Assembly: GCF_900100375.1 (NCBI RefSeq)
Contig: NZ_FNEZ01000001.1
Location: forward strand, 922,394-986,393
Direction: 5' to 3'
DNA from: Flavobacterium noncentrifugens
Lineage (GTDB): Bacteria; Bacteroidota; Bacteroidia; Flavobacteriales; Flavobacteriaceae
Length of the DNA: 64,000 bases
Shown: one piece after another, positions 44,039-52,258 of the stretch
Position numbering within the stretch: position 1 is the first letter of the stretch
How the letters are laid out: each line of letters begins with the position of its first letter
Made by a program: the position numbers and the translations under genes
Notes under the pieces: generated by a model
Seen by the model: the letters and a program-made list of their open reading frames with translations, nothing else
The model's database searches: none
Told to the model about the DNA's origin: nothing

Positions 44039-44941
44039 ATGGCCGCAGAATTTTGCCATTTGAAAGACAGTAAAATTGAATGGACCGATTTCGTCGATCC
44101 GTCTGCTGAAGAACTTGAAGCCATCAGCAAGAAATACGACCTGAATCCGTATACGCTGATTGACAGTCTGGATCCGGATCATTTGCCGAAGTACGAAGAA
44201 CACAACAATACCCATTTTATTATTGTGCGGTTGGCAAAAGAAGAGGAAAAACAAGACCAGTCCATCCGGACTTTGAGCAGTAAGATTGCCCTGTTTTTTA
44301 ACGACGATTTCATCATTACGATCCATCGTGCAGAGCAGCCGCTGATTGCAACAATCCGTGAACAATTCGTCGATTCTGGAAAAATCAGTTCAACTACAGG
44401 CATTGCGGTCCGGATCATCCGCGAAGCGTTGCATACGTATGAACAGCCTGCTATGCAGCTTTCAGACAAGATTGACTTCTTTGAATCGAAGCTTTTCCTG
44501 AAGAAAAATTTTCCCGCCAATCTGATCGAATCGATTTACTTCCTTAAAAATAAGGCCGGAATTTATAAAAAGATCCTGTTACTAAGCAATGAAGTCGTGA
44601 GTTCTGTCAAAGTTGAAAGTGACGATCGCCCGGCACTTCGCGATGTACATGATCTGCATACGAAACTGGTTTTGCTGTACGACCAAGTTCAGGAAGACGC
44701 AAACAATCTACTCAATATTTACCTGTCGCTTTCGGCAAGAAAGACTAATGATGTGATGAAGATCCTGACGATTTTCTCGGTGTTTTTTATGCCGCTGACA
44801 TTTATCGTGGGCGTTTACGGAATGAATTTTAAATTTATGCCGGAACTGAATTACCGTTATGGTTACCCGCTGGCGATGTTGTCTATGGTTGTTATTTCTG
44901 TGGTGATTTTTGTGTGGTTCAAGCGTAAGAAATGGCTGTAG
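44039..44941 (+). CDS. corA: CorA-type magnesium/cobalt transporter
   Basis: This 300-residue protein has a large N-terminal cytoplasmic domain with long helices and two C-terminal membrane segments. The first ends in the selectivity motif YGMNF (GMN) near residue 260, and the protein ends in basic residues VWFKRKKWL. This is the CorA/Alr1 family order. It imports Mg2+ as a pentamer in the inner membrane. It is transcribed alone, with a weak hairpin downstream before the tRNA. Confidence 0.94.
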   Translation: MAAEFCHLKDSKIEWTDFVDPSAEELEAISKKYDLNPYTLIDSLDPDHLPKYEEHNNTHFIIVRLAKEEEKQDQSIRTLSSKIALFFNDDFIITIHRAEQPLIATIREQFVDSGKISSTTGIAVRIIREALHTYEQPAMQLSDKIDFFESKLFLKKNFPANLIESIYFLKNKAGIYKKILLLSNEVVSSVKVESDDRPALRDVHDLHTKLVLLYDQVQEDANNLLNIYLSLSARKTNDVMKILTIFSVFFMPLTFIVGVYGMNFKFMPELNYRYGYPLAMLSMVVISVVIFVWFKRKKWL

Positions 44942-44945
44942 AATA

Positions 44946-44975
44946 AAAAAGCCACCCGAAAAGAGCAGCTTTTGT
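44946..44975 (+). terminator. Weak hairpin after corA
   Basis: AAAAGC and GCTTTT flank a long imperfect loop just after the corA stop. Pairing is short and the T run is interrupted, so termination here is uncertain. Confidence 0.35.
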
Positions 44976-44982
44976 GTCGCCA

Positions 44983-44999
44983 ATCCCGAAACTTCGGGA
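44983..44999. repeat. Short dispersed palindrome, copy 2
   Basis: ATCCCGAAACTTCGGGA differs from copy 1 (3722-3738) only at the central base and has the same CA/G flanks. Here it sits between corA and tRNA-Arg. Confidence 0.6.
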
Positions 45000-45046
45000 G
45001 AACTTGCTCTAAATGTTTGGCATGACATTTAAATTTTATCTTAAAG

Positions 45047-45118
45047 TGATCCCGCCAAGAATCGAACTTGGATCTAAAGTTTAGGAAACTTCTATTCTAT
45101 CCGTTGAACTACGGGACC
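45047..45118 (-). tRNA. tRNA-Arg (anticodon CCU)
   Basis: The minus strand folds as a complete 72-nt cloverleaf. The acceptor GGTCCCG pairs with CGGGATC, the D arm is GTTC/GAAT, and the anticodon stem GAAGT/ACTTT encloses loop TTCCTAA, so the anticodon is CCT. The T arm CCAAG/CTTGG has loop TTCGATT, and the discriminator is A. No CCA is encoded. It decodes AGG. The 276 bp to the next gene (45119-45394) hold no other gene. Confidence 0.96.
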
Positions 45119-45394
45119 GGAAATTGGCTTAAAGCCGGCTGCAAATATAAGAGAAATTTTATTTTCAGCTTCTTACAGGCTTCGGTTTTTTATCAAAGAC
45201 ATTTTTATGCGGAATGCCAATCTATAGTTTTTCTAATTTCCGATATCGTATTCGTACATTTCAATGTTACCAAAACATTAAAAAGTTAGTTTCTGTAAGA
45301 AAATTAACATAATTCGTTGTGTAAAAAGACTATATTTATAAATGTCTTCTAAGATTTATTTCTGAAAAGCGCACACAACTAAATCTTTTATACA

Positions 45395-46993
45395 ATGAAA
45401 AGAATCATTACTTCTCTTATGTTTATTGCAGCCGCTTATCAGGCACAGGCGCAAAATCCGGTAATCACGCTCGTGAAGGACATTTATCCGGGACCGGAAG
45501 GATCCAGCATCCGCACCCAGGCCGAATTCAACGGCAAACTTTATTTTAATGCAGATGACGGTATCCATCAGGAAGAACTCTGGGTTTCCGACGGCACTTC
45601 AGCAGGAACGCAGCTAGTAAAAGACATCAGCCTCAGCGGAAGTTCTTCGATCACCGAATTGACGGAAGTCAATGGAAAACTCCTTTTTTCGGCCAATGAC
45701 GATTCAAACGGAATCGAATTGTGGGTTACAGACGGCACCGCATCGGGAACGGTAATGCTTAAAAATATTGCCGCGGGAAGCAACAGTTCCGTCCCATCCA
45801 ATTTTAAAAAATTCAATGACAAGATACTTTTTACTGCAAATGATGGTGCCAATGGTGAAGAATTGTGGATTACAGATGGAACTGCAGCGGGAACTATAAT
45901 GGTAAAAGACATCAATCTGCTGGGAAGTTCCTATCCGTATGGTTTTACCGAATTGAACGGAAAAGTGTTTTTCCAGGCTGACAACGGTATCAATGGTACA
46001 GAACTTTGGGCCACCGACGGCACAACATCCGGAACACAAATGATCAAAGACGTTTGGGCCGAAGGCGACTCTTACCCAAGAAGTTTTGCTACGCTGAACG
46101 GCAAATTGTATTTCCGTGCCGATGACAGTCGCGGTGATGAATTGTGGGTTTCTGACGGAACGGACGCCGGAACCGTTTTCGTAAAAGACATCAATACGGC
46201 CGAAGGTGACGGATCGAGCATCAACGAATTTACAGAACTCAACGGAAAATTATTGTTCCGCGCGCGCGATGAAGCATCCAGTTTCGAACTTTGGATTACC
46301 GATGGCACTGCAGATGGCACGCACATCGTAAAAGATATTTTTCCGGGTGACGGCGCATCATTTCCGGGCGCGCTTACAAAATACAATGGCAAAATTTATT
46401 TCCAGGCAACCGATGGCGTGCACAATACCGAACTTTGGGCAAGCGATGGCACGACAGAAGGTACTTTTATGGTAAAAGACATTCATCCAACCGATTATTC
46501 TGCACCAAATGAATTCATCGAATACAATGGTTTACTGTATTTTGTCGCAATTGACGGGACAAATGGCAGCGAACTTTGGGTTACTGACGGAACGGAAGCA
46601 GGAACGACTAAAATCCAGCCTGACAACGCAGTGAGTCCGCTCTATTTTATTCCGTTCTTTAAAGTTTACAACGGCAATTTGTATTTCAAAGCCGAATTTG
46701 GAACGGCTGGGGCCGAATTATGGAAGCTTTCGACCGAACCGCTTTCAACCATTTCAACCGATGCAAAATCGCAAAGCACCGTGTATCCGAATCCGGTTTC
46801 AGACAGGCTGAATATCAATCTGAAGAATGCGAAAATTGAAAATGTAACCATTTATTCAGTGTCTGGAGTAAAAGTGCTTGAAGCAAAAAATCAGGAGACG
46901 GTAGATGTTTCGCAACTGAATGCCGGTGTTTATTTTGTCAAAATCCAAGATGATAAAAACGGTGTATTTTACAACAAAATCGTCAAAATATAG
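45395..46993 (+). CDS. ELWxxDGT-repeat surface protein with T9SS sorting domain
   Basis: This 532-residue protein has a signal peptide (ending AQAQ). It then has at least eight copies of a roughly 48-residue repeat containing ELW[VIA][TS]DGT and a following KDI segment. Each starts with a variant of LNGKLYFxADD. These repeats form a beta-propeller-like array. The C-terminal T9SS type A domain begins VYPNPVSDRL and ends YNKIVKI. It should be exported and anchored or released at the surface. Binding partners are unknown. A strong terminator follows. Confidence 0.93.
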   Translation: MKRIITSLMFIAAAYQAQAQNPVITLVKDIYPGPEGSSIRTQAEFNGKLYFNADDGIHQEELWVSDGTSAGTQLVKDISLSGSSSITELTEVNGKLLFSANDDSNGIELWVTDGTASGTVMLKNIAAGSNSSVPSNFKKFNDKILFTANDGANGEELWITDGTAAGTIMVKDINLLGSSYPYGFTELNGKVFFQADNGINGTELWATDGTTSGTQMIKDVWAEGDSYPRSFATLNGKLYFRADDSRGDELWVSDGTDAGTVFVKDINTAEGDGSSINEFTELNGKLLFRARDEASSFELWITDGTADGTHIVKDIFPGDGASFPGALTKYNGKIYFQATDGVHNTELWASDGTTEGTFMVKDIHPTDYSAPNEFIEYNGLLYFVAIDGTNGSELWVTDGTEAGTTKIQPDNAVSPLYFIPFFKVYNGNLYFKAEFGTAGAELWKLSTEPLSTISTDAKSQSTVYPNPVSDRLNINLKNAKIENVTIYSVSGVKVLEAKNQETVDVSQLNAGVYFVKIQDDKNGVFYNKIVKI

Positions 46994-47009
46994 AAATACG
47001 ACATTTTTT

Positions 47010-47038
47010 AAAGCTGCTTATTTGGGCAGCTTTTTTTA
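47010..47038 (+). terminator. Intrinsic terminator of the ELWxxDGT gene
   Basis: AAAGCTGC (47010-47017) pairs perfectly with GCAGCTTT (47026-47033) around an eight-base loop, followed by a T run. Confidence 0.9.
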
Positions 47039-47252
47039 TAATAGTTTAGTGTAACACCATCGTAAACAATCTGGAAAGAAGTATGGAATACGAATATGCT
47101 GTGAATTGCCCCGAATATTTCTCCACAACTGACATTCATACATCGGTTAAAAATATCATTTTATTTTACTGTATTTTTGAATTGAAATCTGGTTTAATCT
47201 TTTTCTGTCCGTAATGCAAATTAATCTAACATATCTACCAAAATTAAATACA

Positions 47253-47936
47253 ATGAAAATAGTAAGTCTTTTGTGTTTCTACATTTTATCCGTCGGTTGC
47301 CAAGGCGGGAAAAGCCATGAATCAGATCCTTTGGACGAGATCAAGGCGCAATTTCATGTAGCAGTCAAATCGTTGCCAGAAGAAAACGTTAATGGCAATT
47401 ATGTTGTCCAGGTCGACAACCTGAACACAGAAACCAAAAAAGCATATCCACCGGTACTTATCGCTTCAAAATCGGCACAAATCATTTTTGAAAGGCTTTC
47501 CAGCGAACAAAAAAACAGCACTGAAATGATCCAGGTTTACGTGAACTCAATATTTAAAATGGATCATTATAAATTTAAATTAACCGATCTGCAAAGAATC
47601 ACGCCATTTTTAAAAGTTGCAAAAGCAGGTGCCGAAGACATTGCCAGCGGCGATTATGAAGGGTTTTTCAAGATGGCCGACAGCAGTTATCTGAAAAAAG
47701 CGGATTATGACAATTACATCAAAACCAAGATCGAACCGTTTCCTGAAAATTTTGAAGGCATTTCGGAAATTAAAGATGGCGGCTTTGAATTTGAAGAATC
47801 TGACGGGATAAATGTGGTTCGGGTTTATTACAATTCTATGTCTTCAACCAAGGTTAGTTTAAGCTACGAAATCGCTTTTGTTGACAATGGAAATTGCAAA
47901 ATTGGCGGATTGTATGTACAGCAAAAAGCATTTTAG
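47253..47936 (+). CDS. Putative lipoprotein, function unknown
   Basis: With the ATG at 47253 (227 residues) the protein starts with a signal peptide and lipobox LSVGCQ. The frame extends upstream to 47214, but those residues are not signal-like. The mature part is acidic and soluble: an N-terminal FHVAVKSLPEENVNGNYVVQ segment and a C-terminal beta-rich region (GGFEFEESDGINVVRVYYNS). No family is recognised. It stands between two terminator-separated units. Confidence 0.72.
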   Translation: MKIVSLLCFYILSVGCQGGKSHESDPLDEIKAQFHVAVKSLPEENVNGNYVVQVDNLNTETKKAYPPVLIASKSAQIIFERLSSEQKNSTEMIQVYVNSIFKMDHYKFKLTDLQRITPFLKVAKAGAEDIASGDYEGFFKMADSSYLKKADYDNYIKTKIEPFPENFEGISEIKDGGFEFEESDGINVVRVYYNSMSSTKVSLSYEIAFVDNGNCKIGGLYVQQKAF

Positions 47937-47983
47937 CTAAAAACAACTCTGATTTTTTAATTCAGGAATTGAAGAAATAAATG

Positions 47984-48304
47984 TTACTTCTCCAAAAGTT
48001 TTTCTGTTTTTGATAAAAAGTTTTCCATGGCTTCGTTAACGTCAATTCCAGATCTGTTTGCCAGGACAATCAGCCACCAAATGCTTTCGCCGATTTTGTG
48101 TTCGAGTGCTGCATCGGAATTTGATTTTGGCCAGCGCTGTTGCTGTGACATGATGTTTCGACCCACCAATGCGGCATCGGTCAGAAAGGCGAGCGCATCT
48201 TCGGATGTCGTCCATTCGCTGCCGTGGTGCTGGATTTCGAGTTCGTGGTATTTTTTTCTGATTGCTGTAGAGCGGCTGATGAGGTCTTCAAAATTTGTAT
48301 TCAT
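47984..48304 (-). CDS. MazG-like all-alpha NTP pyrophosphohydrolase-type protein
   Basis: This 106-residue helical protein has a C-terminal pattern LEHKIGESIWWLIVLANRSGIDVNEAMENFLSK that mirrors the MazG motif (E-E-L-G-D-x-x-W-x-L...A...G-I-D...A...K). The catalytic pair is partly changed: EH and GES stand where MazG has EE and GD, so activity may be reduced or altered. House-cleaning of non-canonical nucleotides is the family role. A second small gene ends 5 bp upstream, so the two are co-transcribed. Confidence 0.65.
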   Translation of the reverse strand: MNTNFEDLISRSTAIRKKYHELEIQHHGSEWTTSEDALAFLTDAALVGRNIMSQQQRWPKSNSDAALEHKIGESIWWLIVLANRSGIDVNEAMENFLSKTEKLLEK

Positions 48305-48308
48305 AATT

Positions 48309-48641
48309 TTAAATTAAGTCTGCTTTTACGGTTGCTATTTTTTCATTTTTGAAAGTAAAATCGAATGTGCCTCCGATTTTGCCTTCGGGAAATTCCCCGG
48401 TAAATTCTACTTCAAGATGCGCATGATGATCCTGAATGCTTAAACTTACAAATTTCGTTTGGGTTTTGTATCCGATAAAATAACTGTTGAAATAGTCGCG
48501 GATGCCGGGATGGCCAACAAACTTTCTACCCACTGACGGATCGTTCAGTACGGCATCTTCAAGGTATTTGTCTAAATATTTTTCGGTGTTGTAGCTGTTG
48601 GCTAAAGCAATCCAGTCGTGTAAAAAAACTTCAATGTCCAT
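48309..48641 (-). CDS. SnoaL-like (NTF2-fold) protein
   Basis: With the ATG at 48641 the product has 110 residues. The pattern FLHDWIALANSYNTEKYLDKYLEDAVLNDPSVGRKFVGHPGIRDYF is typical of SnoaL-like domains, ending in beta strands (VSLSIQDHHAHLEVEFTGEF). The frame is open to 48755, but the added segment looks untranslated. Ligand and reaction are unknown. The MazG-like gene follows after 5 bp. Confidence 0.8.
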   Translation of the reverse strand: MDIEVFLHDWIALANSYNTEKYLDKYLEDAVLNDPSVGRKFVGHPGIRDYFNSYFIGYKTQTKFVSLSIQDHHAHLEVEFTGEFPEGKIGGTFDFTFKNEKIATVKADLI

Positions 48642-48760
48642 GAGGAATCGTTTGGTAAAATTGTTTAAGATCAGGTTCAAATGATCAGACAAAAGTCTGC
48701 AAAAACAAAAATTTGGTTGTTGCCAAATTACCAAAGGTCGTAGCCAAAATGACATTGCTT

Positions 48761-50425
48761 TTACGGTTTTAAAACCGACGGCAAAATAAAATCCTTCACG
48801 ATCCGGTCTGCCTGTGCATGTGCGTAAGGTTTGTTGTATGCTTTTGAAGTTATGATGATGGTCAAAGGCAAGTCTTTAAAAATAATGAACTCATTTCCGC
48901 CATTTCCGGCGCAGTAGAACGTTTCGTATGCTTTTCCATCAATATTTACGGTCTTGTTCCAGAACAGGTAACCGTAGAATTGCTGGTCGCGTCCGGGAAT
49001 CTGGATTTGTTTCGTAAGTGTTTTTTGCACCCATTCAGCAGGAAGAATCTGCGCCCCTTTCCATTCGCCGTTGTTTTTATACAATTGTGCATATTTGGCA
49101 TATTCAAGCGAAGTCATTTGCAGGCTTCCGGCGGTGTTGGCTACTTTTTGCGGCGTATATTGCCATTGGTAATTGTCGATGCCCATTGGTTTGAAAAGTT
49201 TTTCATCGGCATATTTTTCCATTCCGTCCGGAACTTTCTGGTTCAGCATGTCGCCCAAAAGCACGACTCCGGCAGTAAAATAATCCCACTGGCCGCCATT
49301 GGTTTTAGATTTTTCTATTGGCAGATCCAAAGTAAATTTGACCCAGTTTTCCGAAGGATACATGTTTTCCTCATTTCCGGGCGATTCGCTGTTTGCATCT
49401 GAACCTTCAAATGCCGAGCTCATCGTCAGGAGGTCTTTGATTTTGATTTCGTCTTTTTTCGGATCGTAATTGGCGAAAGCCTTCAGGTCGTAAAACGAAT
49501 TTAATGTCTGGTTTTCATCTTTGATATAACCGTCTTTGACCGCAAGCCCCATTAAGGTTGAAGCAAAAGATTTTCCGGCTGATCGCGTGTCGTGAAGCGT
49601 ATTTCTGTTGGCGCCGTTGAAATATTCCTCAAGCATCAGTTTGCCTTCGCGGATGACGACGATGCTCGTGATTTCTTTGAGGTTGTGTTGTGCAATTTCG
49701 GCATTCAGCGCCTGGATTTTCTTTTTGTTGAAAGGCAGATTTGAAAGTTCCCAACCGCTTTCGGGCATGATTTTCTGGATGGCGATTTCTTTCGCGGTCA
49801 CTTTCGGCGTTTTGATTACCAATTGTACTTGCCCTTCGGCAATTAAATTCCCAACCAACGGTTCGGTGTTTTCTTCCAGTTTCAAATAAGGCCGCAATTC
49901 GATTTTGAGCAGGTGCGTGCCTTCGGTCAATGCATTTTCACCGCCATAACCTTTAAACCGGTCCCAGAGATACATCGCCCACCAGTCTTCACCCTTCGTA
50001 CTTGTCAATGGAACGCGGAATGTTGTGGAGCTTTTCTTGCTTCCGCCGGATCCGAAAGTACAGCCCGGATTGATGTTTTCTTTGTAGATGAATTGGTTGT
50101 CGATGTAAAAAGCAAATTGGAGGTTGCCTTTTTCCAGAAGTTGCTCGGCAGAAAGTCCAGGCGCGAGCTGGTGAAGGTAATTGACGACCGAATTTGCCAT
50201 GAAAACCCGGATGTTCAAATCAGAGCGGTAGGCGAGCAGGTACGATTTCAGAAAATCGGATGCTTGGTATTGGTCAAGCGGAATATTCCCATCCATAAAA
50301 GTAACCTTGCCGATATTCGCCTTGTGTAGCGGATTGGCAATCGCATCGGCGGGAAGCAGGTCGTTAGTTTGGGAATAAGATTCAGAGGCCATGCAGATTA
50401 AAAGCAGTAGTAAAATTCGTTTCAT
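48761..50425 (-). CDS. Exported serine hydrolase, beta-lactamase class C/PBP4-like
   Basis: This 554-residue protein has a signal peptide (about 18 residues, ending ESYSQ) and an N-terminal region of about 220 residues. A class C-type hydrolase domain follows with SxxK as SAGK near residue 280. YFTAGV stands where YxN is expected, and FYCAGNGGN is the late glycine-rich motif. The family includes esterases, D-aminopeptidases and penicillin-binding proteins, so beta-lactamase activity should not be assumed. The preceding AraC-family gene is transcribed in the same direction 73 bp upstream. Confidence 0.85.
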   Translation of the reverse strand: MKRILLLLLICMASESYSQTNDLLPADAIANPLHKANIGKVTFMDGNIPLDQYQASDFLKSYLLAYRSDLNIRVFMANSVVNYLHQLAPGLSAEQLLEKGNLQFAFYIDNQFIYKENINPGCTFGSGGSKKSSTTFRVPLTSTKGEDWWAMYLWDRFKGYGGENALTEGTHLLKIELRPYLKLEENTEPLVGNLIAEGQVQLVIKTPKVTAKEIAIQKIMPESGWELSNLPFNKKKIQALNAEIAQHNLKEITSIVVIREGKLMLEEYFNGANRNTLHDTRSAGKSFASTLMGLAVKDGYIKDENQTLNSFYDLKAFANYDPKKDEIKIKDLLTMSSAFEGSDANSESPGNEENMYPSENWVKFTLDLPIEKSKTNGGQWDYFTAGVVLLGDMLNQKVPDGMEKYADEKLFKPMGIDNYQWQYTPQKVANTAGSLQMTSLEYAKYAQLYKNNGEWKGAQILPAEWVQKTLTKQIQIPGRDQQFYGYLFWNKTVNIDGKAYETFYCAGNGGNEFIIFKDLPLTIIITSKAYNKPYAHAQADRIVKDFILPSVLKP

Positions 50426-50498
50426 GATGTGATTGATTGATGATTGGCCACAAAACTACACTTTCCACGCATCCAAAAATAGGACAGGATTAACATTT

Positions 50499-51311
50499 TC
50501 AGGAATGCAGCAACATTTTTCTGAATGCCGAAGGATTTTGCCCATTCCATGCTTTAAAGCAGCGCGTCAGGTGGCTTTGGTCGAAAAATCCGCAGCGGTA
50601 AGCGATTTCGGCCAACGGCATTTTTTGCCCGGATAGCAAGGCGGTCGCTTTTTCGACACGTATTTTTCGGATGTATTCCCCAAGATTGCAATGGAAGTAT
50701 TTCGAAAAATCCCTTGAAAGATGCACCGGATGAATATGGGCTGAAGCCGACAAATATGCCAAGGTAAGATTGTTTGCAAATTCTTCGTGCAGGATCTCGT
50801 CGAGTGTTGAAACCCAATTTGGTTTGGCTTTGCCTGAATTTTTCTGGATTTGGTTCAACTGTGAAAAAGCATCTGTCAGCAAAGTTTGGATTGAAAGAGC
50901 TGTGACGCCATCTTCGATTTTCGTTTCCCTGAAAATTTGGTACATCAACAATTTAATGTCGGGATGCGCGATGTTGGTGCTGCCCTGTAAAAGGTGTATG
51001 TCCAGATCTGCATCGGCAAACCACTGCTGCTCCATTTCGATATGGAAGCCGCGTGTAAATCCGTCAGGCTTGATGTTGTAATGCGATTCCTGCCAGTTGT
51101 GGAATAAAAGGCTTCCGGGACTGCAATTGTAGATTTCCTTTTTATTGCCTTCGATGACATTTCCCTGCAGGATGAATGTAAAATAAGCATTTTCGTGGTA
51201 GTGCCAGTCGACCGTTGGTTTTGTGTATTCGGTATCCGTCAGGACGAGATTGTTTAAATGGACCGTCTTGTTGGTCTGCCCGAAAAACTCGCCTTTTTGT
51301 AAATGCTGCAT
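50499..51311 (-). CDS. AraC-family transcriptional regulator
   Basis: This 270-residue protein has an N-terminal cupin-like sensor (VDWHYHENAYFTFILQGNVIEGNKKEIYNCSPGSLLFHNWQESHY) and a C-terminal AraC double HTH (LAYLSASAHIHPVHLSRDFSKYFHCNLGEYIRKIRV, EIAYRCGFFDQSHLTRCFKAWNGQNP). It lies just upstream of the serine hydrolase in the same orientation and may regulate it or share its transcript. Confidence 0.92.
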   Translation of the reverse strand: MQHLQKGEFFGQTNKTVHLNNLVLTDTEYTKPTVDWHYHENAYFTFILQGNVIEGNKKEIYNCSPGSLLFHNWQESHYNIKPDGFTRGFHIEMEQQWFADADLDIHLLQGSTNIAHPDIKLLMYQIFRETKIEDGVTALSIQTLLTDAFSQLNQIQKNSGKAKPNWVSTLDEILHEEFANNLTLAYLSASAHIHPVHLSRDFSKYFHCNLGEYIRKIRVEKATALLSGQKMPLAEIAYRCGFFDQSHLTRCFKAWNGQNPSAFRKMLLHS

Positions 51312-51351
51312 GTGGTGGAATTTGTGAAATTTTGCGTCAGGCGGAGGCGGT

Positions 51352-51864
51352 TTATTTTTTAGAGTCGTCTTCCACGATGAGCTTTAACGAATTGATGTAA
51401 TCGGTGTCAAATTCTATCACGCGGATTTTATTGAGCTTGAACGGCATTTCACCTTCAAACCGGCCTTCGGTATCGAGAAAATCCATCACGAGTTCTTCAT
51501 CTGTAATTTCAATCAGCTTGCCCAGGTAAACGGCTTTGTCCGACTTTTTGGCTACCTGGAAGATTCCGTATTGGCGTGCCAAAAAATTAATAATAGCCGG
51601 CAAATCCTGTATCGGGATGATTTCTTCGGCGCTTGTTCTTAAGCCTTTTAATTTGATGACCCTTTCGGTGAATTCGTGGTCTTTGTCCTGGATGATCGAC
51701 TTGATGTTTTTGTTTTTCAGGATCGTATACCCATCTATGATAAAGTCGAAAGGATTGTTTTTGATTAAAATCCAGTCGTCGGTCCAGTCGATGAGGAAAC
51801 CGGTAAAGATTTCTTTTTTGTCTTCGAATTCTATTGAGATGAGCTGGCGTAAGTATTTTTCCAT
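51352..51864 (-). CDS. Hypothetical protein with an internal duplication
   Basis: This 170-residue soluble protein contains two similar beta-rich blocks. The first is FTGFLIDWTDDWILIKNN...DGYTILKNKNIKSI (about 20-58). The second is YLGKLIEITDEELVMDFLDT...MPFKLNKIRVIEFD (about 112-155). Each is a five-strand pattern reminiscent of Sm-like or WYL-adjacent barrels, separated by a helical linker. I recognise no named family. It ends 40 bp upstream of the AraC start in the same direction. Confidence 0.65.
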   Translation of the reverse strand: MEKYLRQLISIEFEDKKEIFTGFLIDWTDDWILIKNNPFDFIIDGYTILKNKNIKSIIQDKDHEFTERVIKLKGLRTSAEEIIPIQDLPAIINFLARQYGIFQVAKKSDKAVYLGKLIEITDEELVMDFLDTEGRFEGEMPFKLNKIRVIEFDTDYINSLKLIVEDDSKK

Positions 51865-52061
51865 TGTATTTTTTTAAATTTTGATCAGGATTATAAAACA
51901 ATCGTGAGACGAACGAAGTTATGAAAAATCAGGTTTGCATTTACGATGAAAATCAGGTACTGGTCATAAATTTTGAGAAAATTTCAGACAAATTTCGAAA
52001 TCGTTCGAATTTAATTGATGTTAAAAAACCCATTCCCTGCAGTTTTATAAAACCATCTTTA

Positions 52062-52069
52062 TAAATTTG
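52062..52069 (+). promoter_or_regulatory. Putative promoter -7 element for the leader peptide/desaturase transcript
   Basis: TAAATTTG is an exact TAnnTTTG match, nine bases before the ATG of the small Cys-rich ORF. Transcription would start at or just before that ATG. No good TTG sits at the expected -33 distance. Confidence 0.55.
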
Positions 52070-52077
52070 TATATACA

Positions 52078-52167
52078 ATGAAAAACAAAAGCGCAAATAG
52101 GATGACGGTTTGCTGTGACACGATGTGTTGCTTCAATCGGTTGTGCTATGAATCGCCCAAAATATAA
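52078..52167 (+). CDS. Putative Cys-rich leader peptide (29 aa)
   Basis: A 29-residue ORF starts immediately after an exact -7 element, nearly leaderless. It encodes five Cys, two of them in CCDTMCC at residues 12-18, with codons packed in the middle of the ORF. It ends 17 bp before a strong intrinsic terminator (52185-52215), and the sterol-desaturase-family gene begins 43 bp beyond that. This is the layout of a translation-controlled attenuator, where ribosome speed at Cys codons would decide termination. The ORF is too short for composition statistics, and its function is inferred. Confidence 0.5.
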   Translation: MKNKSANRMTVCCDTMCCFNRLCYESPKI

Positions 52168-52184
52168 ACCCAGTTTGTAAAATT

Positions 52185-52215
52185 AAAGGCCTTTCATACG
52201 TGGAGGGCTTTTTTG
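52185..52215 (+). terminator. Strong intrinsic terminator upstream of the desaturase gene (possible attenuator)
   Basis: A 12-bp stem (52185-52196 with 52201-52212, including wobble pairs) closes a TACG tetraloop and runs into six T. It lies between the Cys-rich ORF and the desaturase start, where a transcript from 52070 would meet it before the gene. Confidence 0.85.
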
Positions 52216-52258
52216 TTTTTGCCCCGATCGCAAGGCTATCATCATTAAAAATTTGATT

